Positions 10,746 through 20,640 of a stretch of DNA of 64,000 nucleotides are shown in pieces. This DNA comes from Solen grandis (Eukaryota; Mollusca; Bivalvia; Adapedonta; Solenidae). Where the stretch lies: NCBI GenBank assembly GCA_021229015.1, contig CM037785.1, positions 1-64,000 on the forward strand, given 5' to 3'. The first letter of the stretch is position 1; each line of letters begins with the position of its first letter. A model generated the notes under the pieces. It saw only the letters and a program-made list of their open reading frames with translations. It was not told the origin of the DNA and made no database searches. Both the position numbers and the translations under genes were made by a program.

Positions 10746-11498
10746 ATTTTTTGCCTAACACAGCCATCTTAATCAGGTGAGCGACACAGGGCATCTTGGC
10801 CTCTTGTTTTATAGTGAAAGGGAATAATTCCTAAATTAACAGCCAATACGGTTATAATTTAATCCCAAAGCGAGATTAGGTCAAAAACATTGTCTTAAAG
10901 TTTAAAAATGATTGTTTAAAAAAAAGATGATGGAGAGGTAAACAAAATGAAATCTTGCATTCTTTATGTTAAAAGGGGCATAACTCCTGACCTAATTGGC
11001 CCATCTCAGCCACAAAGAACTCAATTTAAAACATTATCATCATAAACAATGTCATAAAGTTTGAAAAATAAAAAAAATGAAGAGCAAGTGTAAACAAAGT
11101 GAAATCTGCATTTTTTGATATTAAAAGGAGCATAACCAGACCTAATCAACCCATCCAATTTAATCGAAATCAATCGAGACATTATGGTCATAAACTTTTT
11201 ATAAAGTTTTAAGATTATTGCTCGAAAAAAAAGATGCTAAGTTAAAAAATGTGAAATCGGCATTTTTTTAATATTAAAAGGGGCTTAACTCCTAACCTAA
11301 TTTACCCATCTCAGCCATAATTTAACTCAATCGAACTTAGGTTAAAACACTGTCTTAAAGTTTGAAGATGATTGCTTAAGAAAGAAGGGGATAGAGTTAA
11401 AAACTAAATTTTTGACGATGCACGACGCACACGCAGACGGATGACGGACACTCATGGATAACAAAAAGCCACCTGAGCAAAGCTCAGTGAGCTAAAAA

Positions 11499-12587
11499 TC
11501 AAGATCAGGTTCTCAACCCGTTCAACTGCCTTTAACCACCAGAGGAGGGATACTGTAGAACCAGCTTTTTTATGGCTACACTGCTGCATTTCTGACATTC
11601 ACATTTTTATTTCAGGACTATTTTGTAATCATAGGGCCTTTAATATCAATCACAGACAGCGAAATAAAGTATTTTTTTTTTACCACTGGCAGCATCCAGC
11701 TGCTAGGTCATATGACACAAATTTAATGTCCATGAGGCAAAGGATTGATGACGCCCATGACTTGTATCAAAAAGTTGCTGTAGTCATATGGTTGGTGAGG
11801 TCACACAGTAATGCCCATAGACTCACAATATATTTAAGTTATATGCTATTATGTAACATGATGTACCAAGACCAGCTCAGGGCACCAGATAGGTAAGGAT
11901 AAAAGCAGTGACAGCGTTTGTCCAGTGGCCAGATTGTGGCAACAGGCTGACTGTTGGGGAGGTAGGGGATGTATGCAGGGCTGTGGGCGGAGTTGGTCCA
12001 TTTTGGCCCAGGTGCTGCAGCGGGCAGGTCTGTGGAGGGGGGCAAAATCAAGAGTAGAGAGTATGGCCTTTATGATTATATGAAAAAAATTTGGTTTATT
12101 ATTCCTTCCCATGAAAAGGCTTTAAAACACATATTAATTCTCAAAAACCTTTTAGCCAATCGGGGCTAAAAATTGTTTAAAGGGCATTTTTATATGATGT
12201 TTATACACAGCAACCCTAAATTTATTTTTATTACTCTCAATAATCAACCATAGTTCCACCATAAATTGCACATTTCCCAACATTTTTTATCTGAAGCCCA
12301 CCTTTTTTTTTTAAATTTTAACCCCTTTTTTTTTTTATAAGTGGATATAAAATTATTTTGTTTATAAAAACCCTTTTAATCGATCAAATAGCTCATCTTT
12401 AGCACATGTGGAAAAAAAAAAAAGAGGGCCAGATGGGACTGGGGTCATCACCCTTAGAACCAGGGTTTTGGGGAGGAAAAGAAACAGCAATTATCTTATG
12501 TTTTTGTGGCAAAATGACCTGCCCTCTGACAGCCCTAAATCGAGTAAGTACTTTTTGGGCAAAAAATTTTCAAAATTTGCACTACAA
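11499..12587. other. Unassigned stretch between elements, no gene called
   Basis: 11,500-12,170 has normal complexity and could be older host sequence; 12,180-12,580 is AT-rich. Overlapping open frames of 66-87 codons (11,839-12,169, both strands) have no domain. The minus frame at 11,849-12,112 has some Cys/His/Pro content but no regular spacing. Confidence 0.4.
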
Positions 12588-13934
12588 CATACAAGAGGGC
12601 CATAAAGGCCCGGGTCGCTCACCTGGGATCATTTGGGTTTTGTAAAATCAAATGACCCCTGGGCAGGGCCAAATTTTTACCCCCGGTTTATGATTTGAAC
12701 AAACTTGGGAGAAGTCATTAGCCCCTGTAAAAAGTCTATTAGCCCATGTTTCATACCCAAAAAACTAGACCCAGGGCCCTGTGGCTTCTGAGAAAAGATT
12801 TTTCAAATTTTTCCTATTAGCCTTTGTTAAAACAAGGGCCCCTGGGGGGAGGGCCAATTTTGACACTTGGGCCATATGTGAACAAACTTAGAAAGATCCA
12901 CTAGACAATGCTACACACCAAATAAATAAACCCCGGCCTTGTGTTTTCTGAGAAAAGATTTTTTTAAAATTTTGTACTATATTAGTCAAATTTTTTCAAC
13001 GACCCCTATGGCAGAGCCCAAATTTTACCCCAGGGGCCTGATTTGAACAAAATTTTTATAGATCCACTAACGTGCTACATACCAAATATTAAGCTTTAGG
13101 GCCCTTTTGGGGGGGTTTTAAAAGATTTTTTAAGTTTTCCCATATTAGCCTTGTTAAATCAAAAAACCCCTGGGGCGGGGCCAATTTTTACCCGGGCATG
13201 ATTTTAACAAAGTTGGGAGATGTCCCTATCAATATTGTATACCAAAAATCAAACTCCAGGCCCTTTAAGGGTTTTGACTAGAGACCCACAGACAATTCTA
13301 CACCCAAATATCTAAACTCCAGGCCTTTGGTTTTTAGAAGAAGATTTTTTTAATTTTTTTTCTATATAATATATTAGTCAGTTAAATCAAGCGACCCCTA
13401 TGGCAGAGCCAAATTTACCCCAGGGGCATGATTTTAGCAAAATTTGGGAGAACCCCATAAGACAAAACTACATACCAAATATCAAACTCCCGGCCTGTGA
13501 TTTTCTGAGAAAAATTTTCTTTTTTTTTTTATATTAGCCATGAAAATCAGGGGACCCCTAACAGGGTCCCAAAATTTACCCCCCGGGGCCCGATTTGAAC
13601 AAAATTTTGGGAAGGGTCCACAACAATGCAAAACACCAAAAAACTAAGCTTTTGGCCTTGTGGGTTTTAGAGAAATGATTTTTTAAGATTTCACTTTTTT
13701 CAAATCTATTTTTTGCTCCTTGACCAAATTTTCAACAGACCAAAAACCCTTTTAACTATTTTTTTAGGGACACCTTAGGGAAAATCCTTGCAAAGTTTGA
13801 TCACTTTCCATCATATTTTAGAGAAAAGATTTTTAAGTAAATTGTTGACGACGATGGCTAACAAACCCGACGCCGGACGCCAACAAAGGCTGGTCGCAAA
13901 AGCTACCTTGGGACTTCGGCCAGGGGACTAATAA
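12588..13934 (+). mobile_element. Complete plus-strand pearl/Helitron-like element, family A
   Basis: The 5' start 'acaaGAGGGCCataaaGGCCCgggTCGCTCACCTG' lies at 12,588-12,623. About 7 tandem family A units follow (12,650-13,720: 'gacccctggggcggggcc-aaatttttacccc-gggcatgatttgaacaaa-ttgggag...tctaaactccaggcc'). Then come the family tail (13,700-13,845), a 'gacgacgatgg...cgacgccggacgcc' microsatellite (13,846-13,881) and a 3' hairpin (ACCTTGGgacTTCGGcCAGGgg) ending at actAA|T near 13,933. It encodes no protein. Confidence 0.75.
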
Positions 13935-14390
13935 GGAAAATGGGCTTACCCCCCAAATTGCAACCATTTTTTGTCAACAAAGCAAAATAATTTGAACAAT
14001 TTTGGGTTAGAGTGCCCCAAAGGGGAACTCGGGAGCCAGATAACTTTGAAAATCCACCAGTACTTTTGGGGGAGAAGATTTTTGAAGTTTTTACTTTTTA
14101 AAATACATATAAAGAAAAGGGGCTCCTGCCCCTGGCAGCCATTTTTTTTAAACCAATCAAAATAATTTGAAAAAACTTTGTAGAGATTAAACCCAAGGAA
14201 AAACTGGGGAAAAATACTCCGAAACCCGGCCCTTTGTTTTTGAGGAGACAATTTTAAAATTTTTTAAAGTGTTTTTTTATTTCATTTTCTATGGAAAACC
14301 AGAGTTCTGCATGGAATCAAATTTTTTGAACAACTAAAAGGGGGCATCACCCAAGGAACAATCCTGTGAATTTTTTTAGTTGTGTGTGAC
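13935..14390 (+). repeat. Two to three diverged ~200 bp tandem units
   Basis: Units share 'accattttttt-(g/a)acaaagcaaaataatttgaacaattttgtagagggt-acccaaggaac...tttttaaaatac'. Landmarks 'ataatttgaa' lie near 13,987 and 14,162, with a decayed third copy near 14,316. The block resembles the non-repeated tail of family A at 13.72-13.82 kb. Confidence 0.6.
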
Positions 14391-15180
14391 GCCAGTCACC
14401 CAACTATAAAAACTACGTTTTCAACCCAAGTTCTCCTAGTTTTAAAAACCCAAAATAACCTCTCAATATGAAATATGATCAAACAATTGTATATATCTCT
14501 ACAACATAAGTATACCAAAAATTAAGAAAAAATGCTGAAAAATAAATGCTGTGTAAAAAATAAATACTTACAGGTCAACAACAATCCCCTTTGACATAAA
14601 AAACATAATAGGACTTTTTTTTCTATGCAATGTAACTGCAATCGAATGATGTAAAATGTTTTTTTTACGTGATAACTTTTCCAAGCGCACAAATGTAGTT
14701 TGTTTGGGGCAAAGGTGGCTTGCAAATAAATTTGATAGTAAAAGTGCAGCGTTTGGCCCTTTTTTGGCTGTTACAATAACCCCCCTTTAAATCCAAAAAA
14801 AATCCAAATTTTAACATACTTATAACACATCAATCTATTACCTCAAATCTCCAAGGGTTATTTCTTGATTTAAAAAATGACCAAAACCGTAAATCAAATT
14901 TTTCCCCAAAAGATTCGGAGCCTCTACCTGCAGAAAAAATTTTCATAATTAACTTCAATCATAGCTCCTCCCCAAAGAATCTATTTTACCTAGAAGTAAA
15001 CAATTAATACCTAAAATACTTTTAGAGTTAAAGCTCTGGACAAAGAAGAAGTCTGAAAATAACAAAAGGGGTTAAAAAATTTTTAAAAGGGGATAGTTTT
15101 TCAATTTTTGTGCACTGCACTCCTCCTCAATGAGATTATTTAACTATGAAGTATCAAGTTTAAAACCTCAAAACTTTATA
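14391..15180. other. Non-coding stretch, nothing recognised
   Basis: AT-rich with no tandem structure, motif or credible frame. The open frame at 14,522-14,725 (minus, 67 codons) shows no domain. Confidence 0.4.
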
Positions 15181-15330
15181 GGGTTTTGCCCCGGGGGCAA
15201 AAATTTGGGACAGAAGGACGGCGGGCAGGGGAGGGGGGGAAACTATTACCATAACCCCCCCGCCTTCCGCAGGGGATAATTTTGCCAACCATCAACAGGG
15301 GCATACTTTTTTAGGGGATCAAAACCCTAA
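15181..15330 (+). repeat. ACGG/GGGC microsatellite and degenerate element end
   Basis: 'gggacagaaggacggcgggcagggg' (15,207-15,231) is followed by a 'aaactattaccataacccccccgcc...ggggataat' tail. This is the arrangement found at the 3' side of bivalve pearl-like elements. The matching repeat block upstream is not recognisable, so the boundaries are approximate. Confidence 0.45.
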
Positions 15331-15499
15331 AAAGGGCAGTAAATGCCCAAAAAACTATTTTCAATTATTGAAAAAATTTCTTCAAAACATAAATTGGCAG
15401 TTCCCTCATTCAACAGTGGGTATCACTATTGTCCACTAAGAGGCCCCTATATAACCCAAACTAAATGTTTGTATCCTTTTTTTTTACTTTTTAAGTTAA

Positions 15500-15660
15500 C
15501 ACAAGAAGGCCATAGAGGCCCTGATTCCCCTTTACCGAGTAAACGTGGTCAATTTTGACCCGGGGGCCATGAATTTAAAAAACCGGTTAATTTAAACCCA
15601 AAGGCCTTGTGGTAAAAAAAGAATGTCTTACCTCGTCAAAAAAAAAGAATTTTGAAATCT
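15500..15660 (+). mobile_element. 5' fragment of a family A element
   Basis: The start 'acaaGAAGGCCataGAGGCCCtgaTtccc' at 15,500-15,528 is followed by one partial family A unit ('gtcaattttgacccgggggccatga'). The copy then ends. The short frame at 15,343-15,558 runs across it and is not a gene. Confidence 0.55.
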
Positions 15661-15953
15661 GTCAAGAATTGATGAATTTATAGAGTATACATGCCCCAGA
15701 ATAAAAACAGAGAAAATTTCACAGAATGAGCATCACTGGTTACCTATGTTCTTTTAATTAGATGAAGGCTCTGCTGCTTGGGTTGTTTTAGCTTGCAATG
15801 TAAACAGGTCTTGAATGTATGTGTAATATCGAGTGGCCTCAGTGTACTCGGGTTTTTTTACCAGCAATTAGCTGACGTCGCTATAAAAATTGAAATACTA
15901 TATCAGGGATGGTTAACCCAAATAACAATGCATACTCTTTATTTGCTCCAAAC

Positions 15954-15985
<32 letters not shown>

Positions 15986-16170
15986 GAGTGAGGAGGATAA
16001 ATTTGGGTTGTCTATATTCTACTTGTATTTTTAATTTCCTCCAACACACTCACTATTGAATTGGATAGCAAAAAACTAAGTATATGTTAAAAATTTCCCC
16101 CTTTTAAACAAGTTTTAGCATACCAAAAGTTCCTTCAAATGCATTACTGAACTTTGAGGCATAGAGTGAA
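15661..16170. other. Spacer with (GA)n(G)n microsatellite
   Basis: 15,952-15,986 is (GA)n followed by a run of 12 G. The rest is unique sequence without a gene; the plus frame at 15,778-16,059 reads straight through the microsatellite. Confidence 0.5.
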
Positions 16171-16306
16171 AGCGAGTGTAGGACAAAATCCCCCCCGTCA
16201 TTTTTTCATAGGTGGACAAAATCCCCATTTGGGTTTTTAAACTAGGACAAAAAACCCCCCCAGTTAATTTTCAAATAGGACAAAATCCCCCCCCCCCCCC
16301 CTATGT
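16171..16306 (+). repeat. Minisatellite of ~35 bp units, 4 copies
   Basis: Four copies of 'ggacaaaatccccccc' are separated by ~20 bp T/A-rich spacers, at 16,182, 16,214, 16,246 and 16,278. The C runs vary from 4 to about 15. Confidence 0.75.
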
Positions 16307-16502
16307 ATTTCAAGAAGCAGATGAATTATACCAAATTTTATCACTCCTTCGGTTGACACTAAAGTGGCGGACGTGTAATTTGTAAGTGAAACGGATGAGC
16401 AAAAGAAGACTTCTTAAGACCTAAAACATATCTTATTGGTAAATGAATGAATGAAAAAAAGTCAAATATACATTTTAAATACCAAATGAACATTAAAAAA
16501 AA

Positions 16503-16645
16503 CGAGGGCCAAGATGGCCCCAAGACGCTCCCCTGAGGACATTTGTGCTGACCAAGTTTGAGGAAGATTGAATCAAAATTGTGGCCTCCAGTGTGTAAAA
16601 AAGGTTTTTCTAAGATTTGACCCACTGACCTACTTTTCAATCGTT
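16503..16645 (+). mobile_element. 5' fragment of a pearl-like element carrying one family B unit
   Basis: The start 'acGAGGGCCaagatGGCCCcaagaCGCTC(c)CCTGAG' at 16,502-16,537 is followed by one family B unit in reverse complement of the 9.8-10.7 kb array ('gtggcctccagtgtgtaaaaaaggtttttctaagatttgacccactgacc'). It breaks off at ~16,640. It shows the conserved element head joined to family B. Confidence 0.65.
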
Positions 16646-17039
16646 TTTAGGTCTGTTAGATTAATGATCTTCGATAATTCGTTGAAATTTCTGAAGAGAA
16701 TCGTATACCTACAAACTGAAACCGGAAAAGGAGGGTGAAAGTTTTCCTAATTTTTCATTGGTTAATATTATTATAACCTTTAAACGACCAATTTTGTTTT
16801 TATTACCAACAATACGATTATCTGTACTTTCATATCTTTCTTAAAGAAAACCTTTATTTAATATACAATTGACACAAAATATTCTCTTAGTTTTTTATCA
16901 TTTTTTAATCGTAGATATGATTTTTAAAATAAAAAATTATATAAGATGTAATTTAAAGTAAAAGTGATTCAATAAAGGGCCCCAAATTTTAAAACCTTTT
17001 ATCTAGTCATATCTCTCAAATAGAAATTTTGCAAAATAT
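16646..17039. other. AT-rich spacer, nothing recognised
   Basis: No repeat, motif or frame of note. Confidence 0.4.
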
Positions 17040-17714
17040 TTTTTTTATGTTGGTTATAGAATTTTGGGTTTCGGAAAAATAGACAATTTTTCCTAAATCT
17101 ATAGATTAAAGCTTAGGTTTTTTCCTATGTAACTTTATGTGAAACAAGTGCCACTGGTGCGGGGTCATTTTTCCCCCAAAAGGCATGATTTAAAACAATC
17201 TTGGTAATGAACATTGATGAGCTACTACCAATCTAAGTTTGGGGCTTAGGATTTACAGAAAAAGATTTTTTAGATTTTCCTATAAACTCTATGTAAAAAA
17301 AGTGCCCCCTGGGGGGGGGGCATTTTACCATGGGGCTATGTTTTTAAACAATCTTGGAAATAAACCATTAGATGTGTACATTACCCCCAAAAAAAATTTT
17401 TTTTTTTTTCAGCCCCTGGGCCTTTTTTTGGGATTTTTTCAAACCGAAAAAAAAAAGGGGATTTTTTTTTAAGTTTTCCTTTAAAACTCTTATGTAAAAC
17501 AAGTGCCCCCTGGTGCGGGGTCATTTTCCCCGTGGGTATATTTGAACAATTTTGGGTAATGAACCATTAGATGTTGCAAATCCCAAATATCTAAGCTCTA
17601 CCTTATGGATTTATGAAAAATTTTTTAAAAGTTTTTCCTATTAAATCTAGTAAAATAAAATTTTTTTGAAGAAAAATTTTAATTTTAATTAGTAATATTC
17701 CCTGTTTTTCTTCG

Positions 17715-17832
17715 GTATGTGTTTTTTGTGCACAGCTTCCAAAAAAAGGGGAGCCGAAAAATAAAACCTTTCCCCTAAACCCCCTAGTTCCCGGAAGTGT
17801 AACCCCGTTTCCAATTGTATATAAAGCCATCG
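17715..17832 (+). repeat. DIRS inverted terminal repeat (3' side of the element)
   Basis: It reads 'gtgttttttGTGCACAGCTTCCaaaa...CCCTAAACCCCCTAGTT...GGAAGTG-AACCCC-TTTCC-CAATTGT...CCATCG'. This aligns with the reverse complement of 23,511-23,614 over its whole length apart from indels. The outer ~60 bp (17,655-17,714) differ from the other end but are complemented in the internal complementary region, as in DIRS-1. Confidence 0.88.
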
Positions 17833-17870
17833 GGGTACACCCCCAGCAAGCGGGGGGGGGAGGTGGGCTC

Positions 17871-17957
17871 GTAATAACAGGTAATTTTTTTAATTAAAAT
17901 TAATTTTACTTAAAAAAAATTTCTTTTTTAATAGCATAAATATTTTCCCGTTATTAC
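17871..17957 (+). repeat. DIRS internal complementary region
   Basis: It is bounded by GTAATAACAG and GTTATTAC. Its first half ('aacaggtaatttttttaattaaaattaattttact') matches the reverse complement of 17,665-17,706. Its second half matches the reverse complement of 23,624-23,651 ('taataacaggtttgtatttatgcattaaaa'). It is therefore a copy of the circle junction of the two ends, the feature that lets DIRS elements complete replication, and it fixes the element ends at about 17,655 and 23,651. Confidence 0.85.
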
Positions 17958-18119
17958 TTCAGGTAGATTTGTCGCTAAGGTGGGGGTTGCTAAAAAAAAG
18001 AACCTGTTTGCAGCGCACCCGAAGAGGAAACGACCAAAGCCCCCGTGGTCAAAAGGGATGATTAAACTATGCTAGCCATTTCAATGGACCCAAACCCAAA
18101 AGGGTTTTTGTGATTGGTT

Positions 18120-18720
18120 AGCCAGTGAGCGGAGATAAAAAAAAAAAAAAAACGTGTGAAGATTCCAAGAGGCCGCTTTAAGAATTCACCAGGGAGATTT
18201 ATTCAAGAAAGCCCAAGAAGCAGAAAAAGAAGGAGCTATGGGGGTCTTTTTTAAAAAAGGGATAGACCCCTGCCCCGAAAGACCCAAAATAAGAAAAATT
18301 AAAGTTGAGGCTCCCCCAACAGTATTGATGTGCCGAAAACTTCCCCCCCCTCCCTTTTATTGGGAGGAAAAGACGAGACGACGACCCAAAAAGTTTTAAA
18401 CCTTTGGAGGTAAACTTCAAGGCTCTAACCGGACAAAGAAGGATCGGACACCCCTAGCGAAGACCTAGAAAGGTCGGAATAATAGGAGGGGAACAGCCCG
18501 AAGGGGTTGGGTTTTCGCAAGGAAACCAGGGTTGAAAGCTAAAAGATACGACCATCAGATTTGTTAAAGGAAAATACCTTCCTAGTAGAAAAAGGCATGA
18601 ATTTGAACGCGTTTAGAGACCCCATTGCTATGGAAAGACCGTTTCCCATGTTACGTGCAGGAGAAACTCAGAAAGGGGCTCAAAGGTCCTTAGTAAGAGC
18701 AGAAAAAACACAAGAAAGAT
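18120..18720 (-). pseudogene. DIRS tyrosine recombinase, frame-broken
   Basis: In DIRS elements this enzyme integrates the circular DNA. It lies downstream of RNase H and just upstream of the internal complementary region, where the recombinase belongs. As read on the minus strand, 'SKRVQIHA' (18,617-18,594) fits the first catalytic-Arg box (S-x-QR-x-QT-L/I-H), with the Thr lost. 'ILKAASW' (18,185-18,165), preceded in another frame by a Ser/Ala-rich 'SASASWAFLNKSP', fits the H-x-x-R...ILKAA-W box. The N-terminal half (18,720-19,140) is too broken to align. The frame at 18,199-18,420 is part of the enzyme in a shifted frame. Confidence 0.72.
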
Positions 18721-19214
18721 CCCCTTTGGATTACGAACGAGAAGGGCCCTAGACAGTTAAAACGAACGAATAATTTCCAAAAGAAAAGGTCCGAACCAAG
18801 GGAAGGGATCTTAAACTTAATGAGTGTTCGATTTTGGACAAAACCTTGAAGAACTGCCCGAAGTTTTTTCTCGTTAAAGAAAAACTAGAAAGTTAGCGTT
18901 TTTCTCGACAGGGCTTTGACCGGTTTAATTCCCGTGGATACCCCAATCAGGGAAGCCTTACTTTGCTGGTGACAGTCGGTAGTTTGTTCCGGGCCTTAGA
19001 GAAAATTGAGGCAACTGTTGCCAAAAAAATTTCTTCTTCTAATCGTGTTGGATAACATCCAAGGTGAAGAGAAGAGCGAAAAGGATTGTGTGTAGGCCCC
19101 CTTTTCCCGACCTTGGACGAAGGCCCGGAACCTGGGGAATTTCTACGGATGTCTAAAAAGATCCAGAAGATCCACGAACCAAGATCTCGTTGGCCAAAGT
19201 GGAGTAAAGGAGGT

Positions 19215-20010
19215 CAGCACTGAGATGCGGGTTTTTTCCTTAAAAAAGGGGAAAATGAGAAAACGGTAAAAAAGCAAAGAAAATAGTGATCCCAGTTTAC
19301 GACGGCATCTATCCCCCAAGCCGGTGTTCCGTACCGGTGACAAAAATGGAAGTTGGTTGTTCCCCTGGTGAAAATAGATCGACAGAGGGAGACCAAAAAA
19401 TCGCAAAAGGTGTCGCGATCCGAGGAAAAAACTTCCATTCCGAGGGGAAAGAGAATCCCTGCGGGACTTTGGGTCCGCTAAGACATTTAGACGACCGGAA
19501 GATGTCTGACGAAAGGGTCCCAAAGCACCTGACCCCAATGAAGAAGGTGCCAGTTCCATGACAGAGAAGGCGAGTGGTCCCCCCCTTGTCTCGGTGTGAG
19601 AACAAACAGTTGTTGTGTAGTATAGAACAAAAGGAAAGGAGGAGAAAAAACTGTCGTAAGGCTGTAGAACCGTTTGAGTTCCAGGTTGTTGATATGAAGA
19701 AAAACTGTCCGAGGGGACCAAAGACCCAGGTTGTAGCCAGGGGTTTCCCAGATGAGCACCCCACCCTGACAGACTGGCTCCGAGAAGGGGGAAAACATTT
19801 CCCGGTTGAGGAGGAGAAAGAGGAACACCCCTCGGGAAACGGGGGGGAAATTTCCCAAAATGAGATGATGAAACCAAATTTCCCGGGAACCCGGAAAAAA
19901 ATGGTCTGCAAATGGTCTCAAATGGGACGCCAGATCGAAGTAGGATAAATTGAAAGGTCGATGTGAAGGGGGGCCCACGGAAAAAGATCCGTGCTGCTTT
20001 GGGTACACGA
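19215..20010 (-). pseudogene. DIRS RNase H domain and C-terminal tail, frame-broken
   Basis: RNase H removes the RNA strand after reverse transcription. As read on the minus strand: 'GWGAHLG' (19,767-19,747), then in other frames 'LHINNLELK', 'SPSLSW..HLLHW' and 'GRLNVLAD' (~19,500-19,470). A downstream 'PSVDLFS' and 'GIDAVVNWDHY' (~19,320-19,280) follow. This order (GWGAHL, LELKA, PGRLNVLADxLSR, then a VDLFA / WGVDAL tail) is typical of DIRS-like polymerases. The longest open frame in the window (19,143-20,156 minus, 337 codons) spans it but changes register several times relative to the family. Plus-strand frames over 19,286-19,948 are shadows. Confidence 0.85.
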
Positions 20011-20640
20011 GAAGCGATAGGAATTCGGGGCTGAGATCGATTCCCGCGCGAAAACCCCCAAACCCAGATTAGAAGGACGAATTCGGGTTCGGAATTCTGA
20101 CCCTGTTTAGGGTGGTCGAAACGACCCCGACAAACGTGAAGTTCTGGGAGGGACAATCCGATTTCTTGGAGTTTAGGGTGAAGCCTAGCCGGGAGCTAGG
20201 TCTGTCCCCATCGAAATTCGTGAGAAGGCGATGGGTCCCTTGAAGAAGAAGCCCCTGTCGAAATACGAGGGCGTGGCCGCGAAAATACCCTGGCGACCCG
20301 AACCGAAATATTTTGGGGAAAATTCTGGGGGCCGAAGACAGGCCGAACGGAAGGGCCCTTTAACGGTAGACAGTTTGACCCTCCTAAAAAGAAGGTATTT
20401 CCCGGAATGAGGTGGGTGATACATGGAAGGGCATCCCATAAATCCAGGGAAAAGCCCAGTGACCGGGGAGGACGGCTGCCCCCTTTGCGAAGTTGTTTCC
20501 CTTTTTTAAGGTTCCTTGGAATGAAGGAGTTTAGATGGATGGTCTATGACGGTCGAAACCCGCCGTCCTTTTGGGAACCAGAAAAAGGGGGCTGTAAAAA
20601 CCCCCGGGGAGTTGGAATCGAAACCCTTTTTCCCCTCCTT
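20010..20640 (-). pseudogene. DIRS reverse transcriptase, frame-broken
   Basis: It copies element RNA into DNA. As read on the minus strand: 'PFLVPKRTAGFRP' (20,600-20,555) fits the FLVPKKDGGxRPV box. 'HPPHSGKYLLF' (~20,418-20,386) fits the 'HPxHRKYLRF' box. 'RALPFGL' (~20,358-20,337), followed by 'SSAPRIF', is the fingers/palm box and reads in one frame only as far as 'IFPKIF'. The catalytic Y-x-DD site reads Y-F-D-R (20,265-20,254), so the second Asp is missing as sequenced; a one-base error could explain it. Downstream 'NFTFVGVV' (~20,160-20,130) and an 'LHVRPFQ'-like box support the thumb/connection. Confidence 0.82.

Larger units (their letters stand above)
8511..10806 (-). mobile_element. 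Complete minus-strand pearl/Helitron-like element, nested
   Basis: On the minus strand the 5' start 'AAGAGGCCAAGATGCCCT...TCGCTCACCTG' lies at 10,805-10,770. It is followed by ~145 bp units (10,740-9,805) and then by different ~150-155 bp units (9,780-8,590). A GCGGGCGGGCGG-type microsatellite precedes the 3' hairpin (CATCCTGAGC...GTGCTAGGTG) and AGCTAA end at 8,511. It therefore has all the parts of a full element and two unrelated internal repeat types. It sits inside the plus-strand element at a T-rich position. No protein is encoded. Confidence 0.75.
8428..11498 (+). mobile_element. Plus-strand pearl/Helitron-like element split by a second element
   Basis: A 5' start of the 'GAGGGCCaa...GGGCCCttaaaTCGCTCACCT' type lies at 8,431-8,462, followed by 'caaagtgaaattt' at 8,491-8,503. 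At 10,807 the sequence resumes inside the matching repeat unit ('gtgaaagggaataattcctaaatt') and runs through about 3.5 units of ~175 bp ('ggggcataactcctgacctaattgacccatctcagcc...atgtcataaagtttgaa-atgattgct'). An 'acgatgcacgacgcacacgcagacgg' microsatellite follows (11,415-11,441), then a 3' hairpin, CACCTGAGC loop GCTCAGTG, ending AGCTAA (11,468-11,495). The intervening 2.3 kb is a separate minus-strand element. Hairpin plus CTAA at the 3' end is Helitron-like. Confidence 0.7.

Noticed and set aside
8506..11498. A single DNA transposon with AGCTCACC terminal inverted repeats
   Set aside because: The two ends belong to two different hairpin-ended elements in opposite orientation. Internal heads at 8,431 and 10,805 and the interrupted repeat unit show nesting.
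11839..12169. Overlapping open frames of 66-87 codons on both strands as a possible small gene
   Set aside because: No domain, no conserved spacing of Cys/His, no splice or promoter context; both strands are open to a similar length.
19286..19948. Plus-strand open frames of 91 and 124 codons
   Set aside because: They lie antisense to the recognisable DIRS RNase H domain and are its shadows.
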